Source of the DNA: Clostridia bacterium
GTDB taxonomy: Bacteria > Bacillota > Clostridia > Oscillospirales > CAG-272
Length of the DNA: 37,946 nucleotides
Reading direction: 5' to 3'
Assembly (NCBI GenBank): GCA_017935225.1
Contig: JAGBIA010000020.1
Coordinates: 1-37,946, forward strand
Part shown: positions 1-6,603 of the stretch, in pieces
How the letters are laid out: each line of letters opens with the position of its first letter
Numbering within the stretch: the stretch's first letter is position 1
Made by a program: the position numbers and the translations under genes
The notes under the pieces: generated by a model
Seen by the model: only the letters and a program-made list of their open reading frames with translations
Told to the model about the DNA's origin: nothing
The model's database searches: none

Positions 1-5
1 CCGGG

Positions 6-79
6 TGTAGGGGCACGTCACGAAGCGCCCGTTTTGTTTTGCATTATTTTAGGCGGGCGATTCGTGAATCGCCCCTACA
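6..79. repeat. MITE-like 74-bp imperfect inverted repeat
   Basis: The two ends are 26-bp arms that are inverted copies of each other with about 22 of 26 positions matching; both ends read TGTAGGGGC inward. Each arm is itself nearly palindromic (for example GGCGATTCGTGAATCGCC on the right), so the element can fold as a cruciform or as two hairpins around an AT-rich centre of about 22 bp. No protein is encoded. Short GTAGGGGCG-type repeats are common in gut Clostridia genomes from general knowledge; copy number here cannot be judged from one copy. Confidence 0.75.
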
Positions 80-131
80 ATGATAGATTCAACCTGCTTT
101 ATAGCAGACACCTCTTGCCTGCTCTTTTTTA

Positions 132-920
132 TTATTCAAAAGAAATATACGCCATATTTACGCAAGGACCGAACCATTCGGTGTAATCTCCGTCGGTCTC
201 GTAGACGTAGATGCGCTCGTCTGCCTCGCCGTAGACCGTTATAACGTCGCCGTCGATAAGATTTATCTTGGAATCTATAAGGCAATCGCGCACTATTATT
301 TTATACGACGAGCCGTCGGGTGCCTCGCAAAGATAATACACGTCGCGGCTTGAATTATAGTAATCGTCTATATAGTCAACTCGCTCGACGACTCTGAGCT
401 TTATGCAAACGAACTTATCCTTCGACGAATCTGCCGCGCGGTAAAAGCTCTCCGCGCTCATTTCCTCACAGGCGGCGATGTAGTCCTCTTTGCTGAGCGA
501 AGTATCTACCGGCTTATCGAAAAGTCCGACCACGCCCGAGATTATCGTGCCGAGTCCTATCGTCGAGATCACGAGATATATCGCGGCGATGGTGACGAAA
601 AGTATCTTCTTTGAGCGGTCGTGAGGGCTCGTGATGAGCAGAACGATGCCGACTATCGGGAATAAGAACATCATTATTACTATGAACCACCAGGAATGAT
701 ACCACTCCACAAAGGTCACTCTGCCCGATCCCGAGGATCTCTTTTTCTTCTTTTGCGGCTTCACGGGAGCGCGGTTACCTGCTCTCATATGCTCGGGGCA
801 AACCTTGCCGCATATAGGGCAGTTATCTCCCGCAAAAAAGCAGTTACAGTCGGGGCATTTATTAAGATCGGGGCGGTCAAGCTCCTGGTCGTCGTCAAAC
901 GCGCCAAGCATTCTTCCCAT
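132..920 (-). CDS. zinc-ribbon, two-TM membrane protein with OB-like C-terminal domain
   Basis: This 262-residue protein is not a recognised named family. Residues 22-41 carry Cys at 22, 25, 27, 34, 37 and 41, which looks like a small zinc ribbon facing the cytoplasm. A Lys-rich linker (about 55-65) follows, then two membrane segments at about 76-97 and 106-132. The remaining 125 residues look soluble and beta-rich, with a GDVITVYGEAD stretch that resembles OB-fold nucleic-acid or ligand-binding domains. The start at 920 is chosen because AGGAG lies about 8 nt upstream; the longer in-frame extension runs through the promoter and is rejected. It is transcribed alone from a near-perfect sigma-A promoter. 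Function is unknown; a membrane stress sensor is only a guess. Confidence 0.75.
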   Translation of the reverse strand: MGRMLGAFDDDQELDRPDLNKCPDCNCFFAGDNCPICGKVCPEHMRAGNRAPVKPQKKKKRSSGSGRVTFVEWYHSWWFIVIMMFLFPIVGIVLLITSPHDRSKKILFVTIAAIYLVISTIGLGTIISGVVGLFDKPVDTSLSKEDYIAACEEMSAESFYRAADSSKDKFVCIKLRVVERVDYIDDYYNSSRDVYYLCEAPDGSSYKIIVRDCLIDSKINLIDGDVITVYGEADERIYVYETDGDYTEWFGPCVNMAYISFE

Positions 921-951
921 ATAAAGACTCCTCTCTTTTCTTACTGAAACA

Positions 952-980
952 ATTATACCATAAAGCTCACAACTTGTCAA
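952..980 (-). promoter_or_regulatory. sigma-A promoter of the zinc-ribbon membrane protein
   Basis: Read on the minus strand, TTGACA (975-980) and TATAAT (952-957) are separated by exactly 17 bp. This is the full consensus, so the gene is probably well expressed. Confidence 0.85.
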
Positions 981-987
981 CATCCTC

Positions 988-1016
988 TTGAAATCGGCGG
1001 CGGGATGTGGTAAAAT
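988..1016 (+). promoter_or_regulatory. sigma-A promoter of the 55-residue protein
   Basis: TTGAAA (988-993) and TAAAAT (1011-1016) with a 17-bp spacer lie about 30 nt before the ATG at 1045. It is back-to-back with the promoter at 952-980. Confidence 0.75.
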
Positions 1017-1044
1017 ATGATCAAAGAAAGACAAGGAGATCAAT

Positions 1045-1212
1045 ATGGAACCCAAGGATTACGTTGTAAGCAAAATTGAGGGCGAGTACGCGCATCTTAA
1101 GGATTTGGAGAGCGGCGAAGAGCTTTTTATCGCGATGGCTCTGCTCCCGCTCGGTGTCGACGTCGGCACAAAGCTGCATTATGAGATGCTTTCGTACACT
1201 ATAATCGAATAA
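1045..1212 (+). CDS. small 55-residue conserved protein (DUF3006-like)
   Basis: The frame begins MEPKDYVVSKIEGEYA and ends LHYEMLSYTIIE. It has an AAGGAGA ribosome site 5 nt upstream, its own promoter and a strong terminator directly after the stop, so it is a real monocistronic gene despite its size. The pattern of an N-terminal strand, an IEGEYAHL turn and a C-terminal strand resembles the small beta-barrel DUF3006 proteins of Firmicutes, but the match is by eye only. It has no signal peptide or membrane segment. Function is unknown. Confidence 0.7.
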   Translation: MEPKDYVVSKIEGEYAHLKDLESGEELFIAMALLPLGVDVGTKLHYEMLSYTIIE

Positions 1213-1218
1213 ACTGAT

Positions 1219-1242
1219 AAAAGCGCGGATATCCGCGCTTTT
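1219..1242. terminator. bidirectional intrinsic terminator
   Basis: AAAAGCGCGGAT/ATCCGCGCTTTT is a perfect 12-bp palindrome with A and T tracts at both ends. It lies between the convergent genes ending at 1212 (+) and 1255 (-) and can serve both. Confidence 0.9.
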
Positions 1243-1254
1243 ATTGTTAAATAA

Positions 1255-1992
1255 TCACTCGTCCTTAGCCTTTTTTTCTGCCTTTTCAGCCTTCTTTTCG
1301 GCTTTTTCGGTCTTCTTCTCAGCTTTCTTCTCTTCCTTGCGCTCGGCTTTTTCTTCCTTGCGCTCTGCCTTCTCAGCCTTCTTCTCTTCCTTACGCTCGG
1401 ATTTATCCGCGTCCTTTTCGTCCTCTTCAGGCTCTTCTGGCTCGGGGAAACGCGCGTCGATCATCGCCTGCGCCATCTGCTTGAGCTGTGCGCTGAGAGC
1501 GACGAGCGCGCAGACCGTGCTGATATAGTCAACGTCATTCTCTACGTCAAGGCTGTTACGCTCGATAATTCCGTCGAGTGCCGCCATCGCGTATTCGCGG
1601 TTGACCTCCTTGATATCAAGATGTCTGTCGTAAAGCTCGCGCAGACTCTCGCCGTCAAAGCCCTCGGTCTCGTACGCGCCAAGGATCAATCGCTTGATCT
1701 CGCCTATCGACAGAGTTCCCTTGAGAGTGTAGACCGTGAGCATCTGCAATATCTGCTCTTTATTGTATTTCTTTCCCTTGACGGGTGTGATGATGCCGTC
1801 CTTGGAATAGTTATTGATCATAGTTTTGGTGAGCTGACGCTCTGCGTATCTCTCCGAGCCGTCCTTGAGCTTCTCGGAAATGAGATTGATTATCTGGTCG
1901 ACGTAAAGGTCGATATTCGGGATCTCCGAGCTTCTCAGCTCCGCGTCGTTGAGTGCGTCGAGCACTATACCGTTCAACTGTTCGTTGTTCAT
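1255..1992 (-). CDS. DUF1836 domain protein with Lys/Glu-rich tail
   Basis: Residues 20-180 match my knowledge of the DUF1836 family (MerR-like winged-helix proteins of Firmicutes): IPNIDLYVDQ, LTKTMINNYSKDG and KKYNKEQILQM are its typical strings. This suggests a DNA-binding regulator, though targets are unknown. The last 60 residues are a low-complexity run of Lys, Glu, Ala and Arg built from repeats such as AERKEEKAE, probably a long charged helix; most family members stop before this. The start at 1992 is chosen for AAAGGGA upstream and because the longer frame runs through the promoter at 2032-2060. It is a single gene closed by the terminator at 1219-1242. Confidence 0.8.
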   Translation of the reverse strand: MNNEQLNGIVLDALNDAELRSSEIPNIDLYVDQIINLISEKLKDGSERYAERQLTKTMINNYSKDGIITPVKGKKYNKEQILQMLTVYTLKGTLSIGEIKRLILGAYETEGFDGESLRELYDRHLDIKEVNREYAMAALDGIIERNSLDVENDVDYISTVCALVALSAQLKQMAQAMIDARFPEPEEPEEDEKDADKSERKEEKKAEKAERKEEKAERKEEKKAEKKTEKAEKKAEKAEKKAKDE

Positions 1993-2031
1993 ATAAATTC
2001 CCTTTCGGCACGAAATTGGTTTTTCAATACT

Positions 2032-2060
2032 ATAATACACCATATTTGAAAATATGTCAA
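2032..2060 (-). promoter_or_regulatory. sigma-A promoter of the DUF1836 gene
   Basis: On the minus strand TTGACA (2055-2060), a 17-bp spacer and TATTAT (2032-2037) lie about 40 nt before the chosen start. Confidence 0.8.
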
Positions 2061-2111
2061 GAGCTTTTCGATTTTTAAAGTTTTTTATCAAAAGAAAATA
2101 CAAAAAATCTC

Positions 2112-2140
2112 TTGCTAAAGCTCTGCGCGTATGGTATAAT
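2112..2140 (+). promoter_or_regulatory. sigma-A promoter of the DUF6106 gene
   Basis: TTGCTA (2112-2117), a 17-bp spacer and a consensus TATAAT (2135-2140) lie 25 nt before the ATG at 2166. Confidence 0.8.
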
Positions 2141-2165
2141 GAGTTAAGACTTTCGGGAGGCTTTT

Positions 2166-2705
2166 ATGAACAACAATTCTCAGACCTATGAAAAGGTCGT
2201 AAACGCATCAAACTCAAGCAAAGAAAAACTCAAGCGCATCACGGCAGTTCTTCTCTATTCGGTCTTTTTTGCCGTTTGGTTGATCTTTGCGCTGAACAAC
2301 CCCGACATCCTCGTGCCGATCATAGTGGCAGGCATTCTCTGCACGATAATGCTCGTGCTTATAAGCTGGAAATATCTCACAGTCGAATACGAGTACGCTA
2401 TATGGTACGGAAGCTTTGAGCTTGCGAAGATATACTCCAAGAAAAAGCGCAAGAATATCGTCAGCGCCGAGCTCTGCGACCTGCTGCTCGTCGCCCCCGC
2501 AACAGAGGAATACATAAGCCGCGCGGAGCATATGGAGATCGACAAGCGACACCTCGCTCTCTCCTCGGCAAAGGCGGAGAACATGTGGATTTTGGTCACG
2601 GGAGGCAAGGATATGCCGAGAAACTTAGTATTTTTTGAGGCAGACGACCGTATGCTTACAATTCTGAGGCAGGCAAATCCGTCGGTATTCGTAAAAAAGA
2701 TATAA
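2166..2705 (+). CDS. DUF6106-like membrane protein
   Basis: The 179-residue protein has a short polar N-terminus, two membrane segments at about 24-43 and 47-67, and a cytosolic C-terminal domain. That domain opens with YEYAIWYGSFELAKI (75-89), followed by KKKRKNIV; this arrangement is what I know from DUF6106 proteins of Ruminococcaceae, which resemble bacterial PH-like membrane proteins. No enzymatic motif is visible. GGGAGG precedes the ATG by 6 nt. The next gene follows after 38 nt without an obvious promoter, so the two are probably one transcript. Function is unknown. Confidence 0.72.
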   Translation: MNNNSQTYEKVVNASNSSKEKLKRITAVLLYSVFFAVWLIFALNNPDILVPIIVAGILCTIMLVLISWKYLTVEYEYAIWYGSFELAKIYSKKKRKNIVSAELCDLLLVAPATEEYISRAEHMEIDKRHLALSSAKAENMWILVTGGKDMPRNLVFFEADDRMLTILRQANPSVFVKKI

Positions 2706-2743
2706 ATTAAATTAATTTCACATAAGTTCAATGGAGGTACAAA

Positions 2744-4399
2744 ATGTCCTTAGTGATCAAACAAATTTCCGCACTTGAGAAGGTTCGTCTTGGTGACGAG
2801 CTCAATCACAAGGAAACAAACGCCTACACCGTTCTTAAGGGTCAGCGTCTTTCCTATCAGGTAGCAATCGACGCAAAGCACCTTAAGTGGCAGACAAAGA
2901 AGGTGTGGATCGAGTCCGAGCTTTCCGACTGCGTCCGCGTTTACTGCATAAAAGAAGTTCCTGTCGACAAGGTATTCCGTGAGGAGACCGTCGAGGAGGA
3001 TTATATCATAACCGAGCCAGGCAGACTTCCAGACGTGCTTGTTCCGATCGAGCATCAGAACAACCTTGCTACCCTCTCGGACGGCAACATCGTTTTCTGG
3101 GTAAAGGTAGACATTCCTGCAGATCTCGCGCCCAGAAAATATACTGTAAAATTCTTTATAGAGACCGGATTTGAAGAGGGTGAGCCCAATCAGCACGTGG
3201 ATATGGAGATCACCGTTCTTGAGTCCGTGATGCCCGAGCAGACTCTCAGATACACACGTTGGTTCTACGCTGACTGTATCGCAGACGCTCACGATGTCGA
3301 AATATTCTCCGAGCGTCATTGGATGCTCATTGAGGAATATATCAAGGCGGCTACCGACGGCGGCGTAAATATGATCCTCGTTCCGATCCACACTCCCCCT
3401 CTTGACACTGCTATCGGCACAACGCGTCCTTGCGTTCAGCTCGTTGATATCGAGAAGAAGGGCGACGAGTATATCTTCGGCTTTGAGAAGTTCAGAAGAT
3501 TTATCGACATTTGTAAGAGGAGCGGCGTTAAGTTCTACGAGATGGCTCACCTCTTCTCTCAGTGGGGCTCCAAGTGCGCGCCCAATATTCTGGTCACCGA
3601 GAACGGCAAGACCGACTATATGTTCGGCTGGCACGTAGCGGCAGACTCTCCTGAGTACACCGAGTTCCTCAAGCAGTACATCGCGGCGATCTCTGCCGAG
3701 CTCAGACTTGCGGGAATTGAGGATCAGGCATACTTCCACGTATCCGACGAGCCCAACATGACCAATATTGACAGATACGAGATCGCAAAGAATATCCTCA
3801 AGCCTCTTATCGGAAATGCGAAGACGCTCGACGCGCTCAGCCACTGTGAGTTCTACGAGCAGGGACTCGTTGAGTGCCCCGTTACCTCGATCCGCCACGC
3901 GCACGAATTCCTCAAGCGCGACATCAAGGAGCTTTGGGTATACTACTGCTGCGGTCCTGAGAAGATATTCCCCAACTCCTTTATCGCTATGCCCTCGGCA
4001 AGAGTTCAGGTGCTTGGATATATGCTCTATAAGTACGATATCAAGGGCTTCTTGCATTGGGGTCTGAACTTCTACAACTCGCAGATCTCGCTTTACAAGA
4101 TCAATCCCTACCTAACTACCTCTGCTGACGGTGCTTTCCCCGCAGGAGACCCCTTCATTCTTTATCCCGGTAAGGATACCGCGTACACCTGTATCCGCGG
4201 CGAGATAACCTTTGAGGCATTCCAGGACGTTCGCATCTGTAAGGCTCTCGAGGCTCTTATCGGTCGCGAGGCGGTAGTGGCTATGATCGACGAGGCGGCA
4301 GGCAGAGATCTCCGCTTTGACGATTATCCCGCAACCAACGACTTCCTTATGGGTCTGCGCGCAAAGATGCTCGACGAGATCGCAAAGCATACTAAGTAA
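2744..4399 (+). CDS. GH123-like (DUF4091) glycoside hydrolase, cytoplasmic
   Basis: The protein has 551 residues. The N-terminal part (about 1-165) looks like a beta-sandwich; the rest is a TIM-barrel of the DUF4091 type, now named the GH123 catalytic domain. The HVSDEPN string gives the Asp335-Glu336 pair expected for substrate-assisted catalysis by GH123 beta-N-acetylgalactosaminidases. Aromatic strings such as WFYADC, HLFSQWGSK and FLHWGLNFY fit a sugar cleft. There is no signal peptide, so it would act on imported or intracellular saccharides. GGAGG lies 7 nt before the ATG, and the gene ends in a strong terminator. Codon use is biased to C- and G-ending codons, suggesting good expression. 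The exact substrate is not known. Confidence 0.8.
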   Translation: MSLVIKQISALEKVRLGDELNHKETNAYTVLKGQRLSYQVAIDAKHLKWQTKKVWIESELSDCVRVYCIKEVPVDKVFREETVEEDYIITEPGRLPDVLVPIEHQNNLATLSDGNIVFWVKVDIPADLAPRKYTVKFFIETGFEEGEPNQHVDMEITVLESVMPEQTLRYTRWFYADCIADAHDVEIFSERHWMLIEEYIKAATDGGVNMILVPIHTPPLDTAIGTTRPCVQLVDIEKKGDEYIFGFEKFRRFIDICKRSGVKFYEMAHLFSQWGSKCAPNILVTENGKTDYMFGWHVAADSPEYTEFLKQYIAAISAELRLAGIEDQAYFHVSDEPNMTNIDRYEIAKNILKPLIGNAKTLDALSHCEFYEQGLVECPVTSIRHAHEFLKRDIKELWVYYCCGPEKIFPNSFIAMPSARVQVLGYMLYKYDIKGFLHWGLNFYNSQISLYKINPYLTTSADGAFPAGDPFILYPGKDTAYTCIRGEITFEAFQDVRICKALEALIGREAVVAMIDEAAGRDLRFDDYPATNDFLMGLRAKMLDEIAKHTK

Positions 4400-4411
4400 T
4401 TACATAAACAT

Positions 4412-4444
4412 AAAAAATCTCCGAACTCTCGTTCGGAGATTTTT
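4412..4444. terminator. bidirectional terminator after the GH123-like gene
   Basis: A 13-bp stem (AAAATCTCCGAAC against GTTCGGAGATTTT) with a short loop is flanked by A and T runs. It lies between the convergent stops at 4399 (+) and 4448 (-). Confidence 0.9.
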
Positions 4445-4447
4445 GTT

Positions 4448-5146
4448 TTATATGAACATTATAACGACTTCACCAAGCTCGTTGGTTCCGTTGATAACGA
4501 GCGTCGGTCCGTCCGCGCTTCCCTTGCCCTTTTGCTCCACGTCACCAAGCTTAGAGGAGATATTGAGCTTCACGTTCCACTGCTGTGGCACGTAAACGAC
4601 CACCTCACCGAGCTTGTTTTCGATGTTGAGCACCGCGCCGCTCGTGAAGCTCGCCTCGTTTTCAAAATGTATCACCGTCTCGCCGAGGTTGTTGCTTAAA
4701 TATTCTTCAACGAAGTCCGAGCAATCTATATAGCGCGTGGACGATCCGATCGCGTGCGTTTTTTTGGAGGTTCCCTTCTTCGTAACTCTGAAATTCAAGG
4801 AGCGGCGCTTGGGAGTAAGTATCGACACACCGACAGACAAAAGCACGGCGCACCAAAACAGAAGCCAATTGCCGATTATATTATCATCTTCAAGTCCGAG
4901 CATAAACGCTATGTTATCTTCAAAAAGCATAAAGAGGAGCGCGAGAGGGATAAATATTTCCTGAAATTTCAGCTTTATTATCCTTGAGATAACAAACGCG
5001 GACAAGAAGAGCCCACATATTATCTGAGCGGCAGAAATACCACCTACTACGTCCAAAAACGGAGTTATCACGCCAAGAGCGTCAAGCAAAATGAAGAGTG
5101 CCGCAAGCACAAATCCAAGTCCCCAAAATATCTTCCAAGTTTTCAT
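4448..5146 (-). CDS. LiaF-like four-TM membrane protein
   Basis: This 232-residue protein has four membrane helices at about 5-24, 33-57, 61-82 and 89-109. A cytosolic or surface C-terminal beta domain follows, with repeated LGEVVVYVPQQW and LGDVEQKG turns. That is the layout of LiaF/YvqF-type cell-envelope stress proteins (LiaF-TM plus DUF2154-like domain). The ATG overlaps the TAA of the LytTR gene by one base (TAATG), so the two are translated together. In LiaFSR systems LiaF keeps a sensor kinase off; no kinase is present here, so the partner is more likely the LytTR protein itself. The role is inferred from family resemblance and linkage. Confidence 0.75.
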   Translation of the reverse strand: MKTWKIFWGLGFVLAALFILLDALGVITPFLDVVGGISAAQIICGLFLSAFVISRIIKLKFQEIFIPLALLFMLFEDNIAFMLGLEDDNIIGNWLLFWCAVLLSVGVSILTPKRRSLNFRVTKKGTSKKTHAIGSSTRYIDCSDFVEEYLSNNLGETVIHFENEASFTSGAVLNIENKLGEVVVYVPQQWNVKLNISSKLGDVEQKGKGSADGPTLVINGTNELGEVVIMFI

Positions 5147-5604
5147 TATCCCAACCTCTTTTCCTGAATTTTATCTCTGAGCAGCTTATAATATCCGCGT
5201 GAAAAATACGCTTTTTTCTCGCTGTCCTTAAAGCACACCGTACCGTTTCCGACCACCTCGCGATGAAGCGACATCACGAGATACACGTTTACGATGGTCG
5301 ATTTTGCCACCCTCACGAAGCTTGCCGATAGCTCTTCCTCAAGCTCGAAAAGCTTCTTGTCGGTCGAGTAGACCGCACGTGCCGTATGCGCGTAGACCTT
5401 GCCACCCGCGCTCTCGAAGTAAAGTATCTCCGCGAGCGGAATATAGAACTCCGCGCCCGAGGAATAAAGCAGTATCTCACGCTTTGGCTCACCGCCGGAA
5501 AGATTGCGCAGCGCGCTCTCGATCTTCTCGATCTCTTGAGTTTTTTCCTTGCATCTGATAACTATCTCGTCCTCGTCGCAACCGACCTCAACTCTTATCT
5601 TCAC
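5146..5604 (-). CDS. LytTR-domain transcriptional regulator (no receiver domain)
   Basis: The 152-residue protein has an N-terminal helical part of about 40 residues and then a complete LytTR DNA-binding domain (about 45-148), with typical strings ILYFESAGGKVYAHT, LEEELSASFVRVAKSTIVN and FSRGYYKLL. It has no response-regulator receiver domain, so it is not a normal two-component output. Such stand-alone LytTR proteins are usually paired with a small membrane protein, as here. The start is GTG at 5602-5604, preceded by AAGGAGG at a spacing of 7 nt. Two direct repeats of LytTR type lie just upstream of its promoter, which suggests autoregulation. Confidence 0.88.
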   Translation of the reverse strand: MKIRVEVGCDEDEIVIRCKEKTQEIEKIESALRNLSGGEPKREILLYSSGAEFYIPLAEILYFESAGGKVYAHTARAVYSTDKKLFELEEELSASFVRVAKSTIVNVYLVMSLHREVVGNGTVCFKDSEKKAYFSRGYYKLLRDKIQEKRLG

Positions 5605-5629
5605 GCGCTCGCCTCCTTTCGTTGAATAT

Positions 5630-5658
5630 ATTTTATCACTTCTTCGAGATTTTGTAAA
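5630..5658 (-). promoter_or_regulatory. sigma-A promoter of the LytTR/LiaF-like operon
   Basis: On the minus strand TTTACA (5653-5658), a 17-bp spacer and TAAAAT (5630-5635) lie about 25 nt before the GTG start. The weak -35 fits a promoter that needs an activator. Confidence 0.8.
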
Positions 5659-5670
5659 GAGCTTTGTCGC

Positions 5671-5705
5671 AAGTGGTAGATTTTTGGTGCTAAGCGGTCA
5701 TTTTT
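5671..5705. promoter_or_regulatory. LytTR-type tandem operator
   Basis: Two direct repeats, AAGTGGTAGATTTTT and AAGCGGTCATTTTT, start at 5671 and 5692, exactly 21 bp apart. Two imperfect direct repeats two helical turns apart are the known geometry of LytTR binding sites. They begin 12 bp upstream of the -35 of the LytTR operon, an activator position, and lie between that promoter and the divergent M50 protease gene. Confidence 0.65.
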
Positions 5706-5750
5706 AGAGCGTCAGACGCATAATATTTGGCACGGAAGCGAGGTGAGAGA

Positions 5751-6347
5751 ATGAAAAAACGGCAAAAAATGAAGTTTGGTATCTCCTTTGTATCCCTGCT
5801 GATACTGCTCTCACTTATCCTCACGCGCTCTTATCTCTCGCTCGCCGCCCTCGTCGCCGCGGCTCTTCACGAATGCGGACATATAATCGCCGCAAAGCTC
5901 TGCGGCATTCCGCTTGTTGATATGAGACTCGGCATATTTGGCGCGACGCTGACGACCGACCGCGCGCTCTGCTCTTACGGTAAAGAGATATTGCTCGCAT
6001 CTGCAGGTCCTGCTACAAATCTGCTCTGCTTCGCGCTCTGCTCGCTCTTACACGTGGAATGCGAGGCGATAGAGCTTTTTTGTGTCGCGTCCTGGGGCTT
6101 AGCGATACTGAATCTGCTCCCGATACGCGAGCTTGACGGCGGCAGGATAGTCTATTGCGCGCTCGCGTCGACATTCTCTCCAAGCCTCGCTTTGCGTGTC
6201 GTCTCCGCGCTCTCCTTTGGAACGATCTTCTCGCTTTGGACACTCTCGGTCTACCTCATTTTGCGGCTTGGAGCATCGCTCTCTCTCTTCATTTTTTCCT
6301 GCTTTTTATTCTGCAAGATATTCATAAAAAACACGTACGAGAATTAG
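5751..6347 (+). CDS. site-2 (M50) intramembrane metalloprotease
   Basis: The 198-residue protein is hydrophobic throughout. HECGH at 40-44 is the HExxH zinc site and LDGG at 128-131 supplies the third ligand Asp; NLLP just before it is also typical of M50. Size and motif spacing fit the SpoIVFB/YdcA-like minimal site-2 proteases, which cut membrane-tethered factors inside the bilayer. The start at 5751 is chosen for the GAGGTGAGAG site directly before it. The gene is divergent from the LytTR/LiaF-like pair, with the LytTR operator in between. Whether it is the sporulation SpoIVFB cannot be told; no SpoIVFA is next to it. It ends with TAG. Confidence 0.8.
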   Translation: MKKRQKMKFGISFVSLLILLSLILTRSYLSLAALVAAALHECGHIIAAKLCGIPLVDMRLGIFGATLTTDRALCSYGKEILLASAGPATNLLCFALCSLLHVECEAIELFCVASWGLAILNLLPIRELDGGRIVYCALASTFSPSLALRVVSALSFGTIFSLWTLSVYLILRLGASLSLFIFSCFLFCKIFIKNTYEN

Positions 6348-6479
6348 CGAGGATATCAAAGGATATCAAAGGAACTTCAAGAAAATCCGAGTTTTTCGCT
6401 AAATTTTATGGGATTTTCACGATTTTTGCCGATTTATCTAAAATAATCACGAATTTTTCAAGTTTTTTCGCAAAAGATA
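6348..6479. other. AT-rich spacer with a 10-bp tandem duplication
   Basis: No gene is visible. GGATATCAAA occurs twice head to tail at 6351-6370. The rest is T-rich with runs of ATTTTT. I see no convincing hairpin terminator for the upstream M50 gene. Confidence 0.5.
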
Positions 6480-6508
6480 TTGCAATTTTGTGTGATTTCT
6501 GCTACAAT
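6480..6508 (+). promoter_or_regulatory. sigma-A promoter of potABCD
   Basis: TTGCAA (6480-6485), a 17-bp spacer and TACAAT (6503-6508) predict a transcript start near 6515 and a leader of about 90 nt before potA. Confidence 0.8.
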
Positions 6509-6603
6509 ATTCGCATATGGATTCGGGGCGCGGATTTTTTATGTTTTTGGACGAGCCAAAGCCCCTTCCACACAATTATTTTGTTAAGGAGTTTTTATGT
6601 GGA

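Noticed and set aside
4448..5604. LiaFSR three-component system
   Set aside because: No histidine kinase or receiver-domain regulator is present; the regulator is a LytTR protein.
6515..6603. Riboswitch in the potABCD leader
   Set aside because: Only a loose GGGGC/GCCCC pairing is visible and no known riboswitch core can be recognised.
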